A stretch of 9,106 nt of DNA from Puniceicoccales bacterium (GTDB lineage: Bacteria; Verrucomicrobiota; Verrucomicrobiia; Opitutales; UBA953): NCBI GenBank assembly GCA_031284845.1, contig JAITXH010000184.1:1-9106 (forward strand). Direction: 5' to 3'. The notes under the pieces were generated by a model. It was given only the letters and a program-made list of their open reading frames with translations, did not search any database and was not told the origin of the DNA. The position numbers and the translations under genes were made by a program. Of the stretch, positions 6,562-9,106 are shown piece after piece (the stretch's first letter is position 1; each line of letters begins with the position of its first letter).

Positions 6562-7073
6562 CCCGTAACGCCGCCAACCCGCCGAAGGCAAACCCTTCAA
6601 AAAACGTGCGGGCACATCTTGCGCGAGATGCGGCGGCTGTATCCAAAAAATGAATACGCCGCCTTTGTCCATCAGGCCGTGGCACTCATCCCGGGCGGAC
6701 AATGCGCGTGTCGCTCGAAGACCGTCACGCGGACTTCTGGCCGGGGCTTAACAGGCGACTCATACCATTTGTGCCGAAATTTTTCCCTTAAGAATCGTTC
6801 CCAATCAAGGTCTGGAGGTAAACCATTTTTAGCCGCGAATACGCGTACCGAGCGCAGCGACAGCAATTCCATGTCGCGAATAAGAGCCGCTTCGCTCCAG
6901 ATTTTTTGAATTTTAATTATTTGTATCTCATTCGCGCTATTCGCGTATTCGCGGCTAAAATGTCTCTTCAAAAGAGAAGTTTTTACTCGTGAATGGTATT
7001 ATATGCGCGTCCTCGTATCGGCGGCGCAGAAACCAGATAGCTCTGGTGCGTCCCGATAAAGAATCAGGAGCAC
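6562..7073. other. Gap between convergent genes, with no clear gene
   Basis: Between the phosphatase and the terminator of the discoidin-like gene I see no convincing gene. A 99-codon minus-strand frame (6672-6971) can only start with TTG; its first third and middle are read from the inverted-repeat element. The stretch 6672-6826 in that frame (including DLDWERFLREKFRHKWYESP) looks more protein-like and may be a gene remnant. A GAAGG/CCTTC stem near 6583-6598 lacks a T-run, so no terminator for the phosphatase could be assigned. Confidence 0.5.
6827..6960. repeat. 134-bp element with 19-bp perfect inverted ends
   Basis: The left end TTTTAGCCGCGAATACGCG (6827-6845) is the exact reverse complement of the right end CGCGTATTCGCGGCTAAAA (6942-6960). 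The interior of 96 bp contains more CGCGAAT-type units (about 6872-6882 and 6930-6941) and an AT-rich core. The GCGAATACGCG family resembles dispersed palindromic repeats that I recall from Opitutae-like genomes. No target-site duplication was evident: the flanks are CCAT-T on the left and TGTCT on the right. As single-stranded DNA or RNA the ends could pair into a long stem. Confidence 0.85.
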
Positions 7074-7108
7074 AAAAAAAGGGGACAAACGCAGTCTGCG
7101 TGTGCCCC
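7074..7108 (-). terminator. Intrinsic terminator of the discoidin-like gene
   Basis: Read on the minus strand, GGGGCACACGCAG pairs with CTGCGTTTGTCCCC (plus 7081-7108) with one bulge and one mismatch, and is followed directly by a run of seven T (plus 7074-7080). The hairpin starts 24 bp after the stop codon of the upstream minus-strand gene, the normal place for a Rho-independent terminator. Confidence 0.85.
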
Positions 7109-7132
7109 CTCGCTCGTTTGTGCGAAAACAGC

Positions 7133-7792
7133 TTATTTCACCGGCTTGCCGAAAACCTCGACTTCCACGTAATGGTTGCCGGGGTTGCTGGTATTGCCCG
7201 CGCTGTAGAGGCGGACGTAGCGCCCACTCACGTCTTTTACCGGAATGAACTTGCCGTAGTTGGTCTCAATGTAGTGCTTGTCTTTGCCGACCCCGAGCTT
7301 GTTCTCGTTGGCGATATCGGTGTTGAACACCGTGGTCACTCCTGTTTTGAATTCGGCATCGTCGGAGATTTGCACAATCACATGCCGGTAAGCACGATCC
7401 TGACGATGATAATGCCAGACGTTGATTGCATAGATGTCGGACTTCGCGCTAAGATCAATCTGCACCCACTGGAAGCCGGGCGCGAGTTCGACCTCAAAGC
7501 CTTCATCTCCATCTTTATCACCATCGGTGACAAAAGATAATTCACCGACGATGGGCGATTTATCACTCGAGGTGACAGGCTTGTTTTTCGCGATGTTTGT
7601 CGTGCCCTCCGGCACCAAAAACTCAGCTGGCTTCGTTGCTTTGATAGGGTCGAAATTATCAATCTTGATCGGCGCCGGAGTCCCGAAAACAATATAGACC
7701 GGAGGGTCGATTTTGATTTTTACATCTCCCCCTTGAAGCGGAAAAGCTGCCGCACAGGCGGCAAGAATGGCAATGGTTATGTTTTTTTTCAT
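7133..7792 (-). CDS. Secreted discoidin (F5/8 type C)-like domain protein
   Basis: A 219-residue exported protein. The start at 7792 gives a classic signal peptide, MKKNITIAILAACAAAFPLQ (KK, hydrophobic core, cleavage near residue 18-22). The frame stays open to 7942, but that extension would run into the groEL terminator and hide the signal, so I rejected it. After a linker (22-63), residues about 64-216 look like a galactose-binding-like beta-sandwich: NIAKNKPVTSSD, FVTDGDKDGDEGFEVEL (88-103), QWVQIDLSAKSDIYAINVWH (108-127), then VIVQISDDAEF (138-148) and RYVRLYSAGN (191-200) before the final VEVFG. The DGDKDGDEG stretch could hold a metal ion. No catalytic domain is present, so it probably binds a glycan or other surface partner. 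It lies downstream of groEL but behind that gene's terminator, so it is likely a separate unit. Confidence 0.8.
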   Translation of the reverse strand: MKKNITIAILAACAAAFPLQGGDVKIKIDPPVYIVFGTPAPIKIDNFDPIKATKPAEFLVPEGTTNIAKNKPVTSSDKSPIVGELSFVTDGDKDGDEGFEVELAPGFQWVQIDLSAKSDIYAINVWHYHRQDRAYRHVIVQISDDAEFKTGVTTVFNTDIANENKLGVGKDKHYIETNYGKFIPVKDVSGRYVRLYSAGNTSNPGNHYVEVEVFGKPVK

Positions 7793-7901
7793 AGTGCTCA
7801 AGAAGACAAGCTGCGCCGCAAAAGGTTCACGTATTCCAAAAATATCGGACGGATTTGTAACGACCCGGACGCTTCCCGGGGATGCAGGTGAGGCAAGGCA
7901 C

Positions 7902-7936
7902 AAAAGAAGACGGCACCGCTTTGCAACGGTGCCGTC
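7902..7936 (-). terminator. Intrinsic terminator of groEL
   Basis: GACGGCACCG (7909-7918) and CGGTGCCGTC (7927-7936) form a perfect 10-bp GC-rich stem with an 8-nt loop. On the minus strand it is followed by TTCTTTTG, a T-rich tail. It lies 35 bp after the groEL stop codon and should end that transcript before the discoidin-like gene. Confidence 0.88.
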
Positions 7937-7971
7937 GTTCAACGGACAGGATGTGTGTCGCGTCCGGACAA

Positions 7972-9106
7972 TTAGTAGTCCATGCCGCCGTGATCGGGTC
8001 CGGCAGGCGCGGGCTTGTCTTCAGGAAGGTCGGTGATGAGTGCTTCCGTCGTCAAGAGCAGGCCAGCCACCGAGGCGGCGTTCAAGAGCGCAGTGCGGGT
8101 GACCTTGGTCGGGTCAACGACGCCAGCGGCCACGAGGTCTTCGTATTCGCCAGTCGCCACGTTGTAGCCGATGTTGCCCTTGGTCTTGAGCACTTCTTTC
8201 ACCACGAGGGAACCTTCGACACCGGCGTTTTCACACAGGATGCGGAGGGGTTCTTCGACGGCTTTGCGAACGATGGTGGCACCGATCTTTTCGTCACCTT
8301 CGAGTTTCGCGATGACGGCGTCAATGGCCTTGAGCGTGCGCAGGAGGGCGACACCACCACCGGGGACAATACCTTCTTCCACTGCGGCGCGGGTAGCGTG
8401 CAGGGCGTCGTCCACGCGGTCTTTCTTTTCCTTAAGTTCGGTTTCCGTCGCGGCACCCACTTGGATGACGGCAACGCCACCGGCGAGTTTCGCAAGGCGT
8501 TCCTGAAGCTTTTCGCGATCGTAGTCGGAGGTGGTTTCTTCGATTTGGCGACGGATGAATTTCACGCGGCCCTGGATGTCGGCGGACTTGCCGGCCCCTT
8601 CGATGATGGTGGTGTTTTCTTTGTCCACGACGACGCGCTTGGCGCGGCCAAGGTCGGCGATTTTCAGGGACTCGAGTTTCACGCCGAGGTCTTCGGTGAT
8701 GAACTTGCCGCCTGTGAGGACGCCAATGTCTTCCATGATGGCTTTGCGGCGGTCGCCGAAGCCGGGCGATTTCACGGCGACGACGTTGATGGTGCCGCGG
8801 ATCTTGTTCACCACGAGGGTGGCGAGTGCTTCGCCGTCAATATCTTCGGCGATGATGAGGAGCGGCTTGCCGGCTTTGGCGACTTCCTGGAGGACGGGCA
8901 GGAGATCCTTCATGCTGCTGATTTTCTTTTCAAAGAGCAGGATGTAGGTGTCTTCCAACACGGCTTCGAGTGTCTCGGCATTGGTCGCGAAGTAGGGCGA
9001 GAGGTAACCTTTGTCGAACTGCATACCTTCGACGACTTCGAGGGTGGTTTCGACGGTCTTGGCTTCCTCGACGGTGATGGTGCCGTCTTTGCCGACTTTG
9101 CTCATG
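7972..9106 (-). CDS. groL: Chaperonin GroEL (60 kDa), C-terminal part, cut by window end
   Basis: The gene runs off the window at 9106; only about 377 C-terminal residues are visible, beginning near residue 165 of the usual numbering (SKVGKDGTITVEEAK). The apical domain is represented by GMQFDKGYLSPYF (28-40), AEDIDGEALATLVVNKIRG (86-104) and KSPGFGDRRKA. The equatorial part includes LQERLAKLAGGVAVIQVGAATE (200-221) and DDALHATRAAVEEGIVPGGG (232-250 region), whose aspartate before ALHAT matches the catalytic D398 of E. coli GroEL. The tail ends APAGPDHGGMDY and lacks the long GGM repeat of proteobacterial GroEL. It folds proteins inside an ATP-driven double ring with GroES, which is not in this window. 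The ATG at the window edge (9103-9105) is an internal methionine, not the true start. Confidence 0.98.
   Translation of the reverse strand, partial: MSKVGKDGTITVEEAKTVETTLEVVEGMQFDKGYLSPYFATNAETLEAVLEDTYILLFEKKISSMKDLLPVLQEVAKAGKPLLIIAEDIDGEALATLVVNKIRGTINVVAVKSPGFGDRRKAIMEDIGVLTGGKFITEDLGVKLESLKIADLGRAKRVVVDKENTTIIEGAGKSADIQGRVKFIRRQIEETTSDYDREKLQERLAKLAGGVAVIQVGAATETELKEKKDRVDDALHATRAAVEEGIVPGGGVALLRTLKAIDAVIAKLEGDEKIGATIVRKAVEEPLRILCENAGVEGSLVVKEVLKTKGNIGYNVATGEYEDLVAAGVVDPTKVTRTALLNAASVAGLLLTTEALITDLPEDKPAPAGPDHGGMDY

Noticed and set aside
5890..6702. Minus-strand open frame of 270 codons opposite the phosphatase
   Set aside because: The plus-strand frame carries all the IMPase motifs; the antisense frame has a Gln/Arg-rich composition with no recognisable motif.
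6989..7540. Plus-strand open frame of 183 codons
   Set aside because: It crosses the intrinsic terminator and then runs antisense to the discoidin-like gene.
7793..7942. N-terminal extension of the discoidin-like protein
   Set aside because: It would start inside the groEL terminator and bury the signal peptide; the ATG at 7792 is better.
1..9106. tRNA or rRNA gene
   Set aside because: No cloverleaf with a TTCGAAT-type arm and CCA-proximal stem was seen in the intergenic stretches; the gaps are repeats, terminators or featureless DNA.

Overview
The window looks like a chromosomal segment from a Verrucomicrobiota bacterium, most likely of the Opitutae type. This rests on a GldA/GldF/GldG-like ABC operon outside an obvious Bacteroidota background, an IF-1 with an Arg/Ser-rich tail, a GroEL ending in GGMDY, and intergenic repeats of the AACCACGGAT, AGCGGCGTCTCGCCGCT and TTAGCCGCGAATACGCG kinds, which I recall from such genomes. 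The assignment is inference from sequence style, not from a search. Coding DNA is GC-rich; the first 500 bases are clearly AT-rich.

Layout. Bases 1-504 hold no gene but three tandem modules of about 140 bp, two of them bounded by inverted AACCACGGAT-type ends. Bases 505-5001 are a tightly packed minus-strand operon, read from 5001 down: a membrane-anchored YfgM/TPR-like protein, an ABC ATPase, an ABC-2 permease, a GldG-like auxiliary protein and a small single-pass membrane protein, with gaps of 8 to 43 bp. Bases 5002-5308 are a spacer with two copies of a hairpin repeat. Next is infA (minus, about 5309-5605). Divergent from it is an inositol-monophosphatase-family gene (plus, 5746-6561). A gap of about 570 bp follows, with a 134-bp inverted-repeat element and, at its end, an intrinsic terminator. 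That terminator serves a secreted discoidin-like protein (minus, 7133-7792). The window ends inside groEL (minus, 7972 to beyond 9106), which has its own strong terminator.

How the genes work together. The ATPase, permease and GldG-like protein should form one membrane ABC complex with a large extracytoplasmic auxiliary subunit. The TPR-like and small membrane proteins are likely co-expressed partners. The other genes (infA, the phosphatase, the secreted protein, groEL) are separate units. The eight starts I chose lack a recognisable Shine-Dalgarno sequence, so initiation in this genome may depend little on one. Nothing here is clearly a defence, CRISPR, phage or biosynthetic system. The most notable items are the Gld-like operon and the three families of intergenic repeats.
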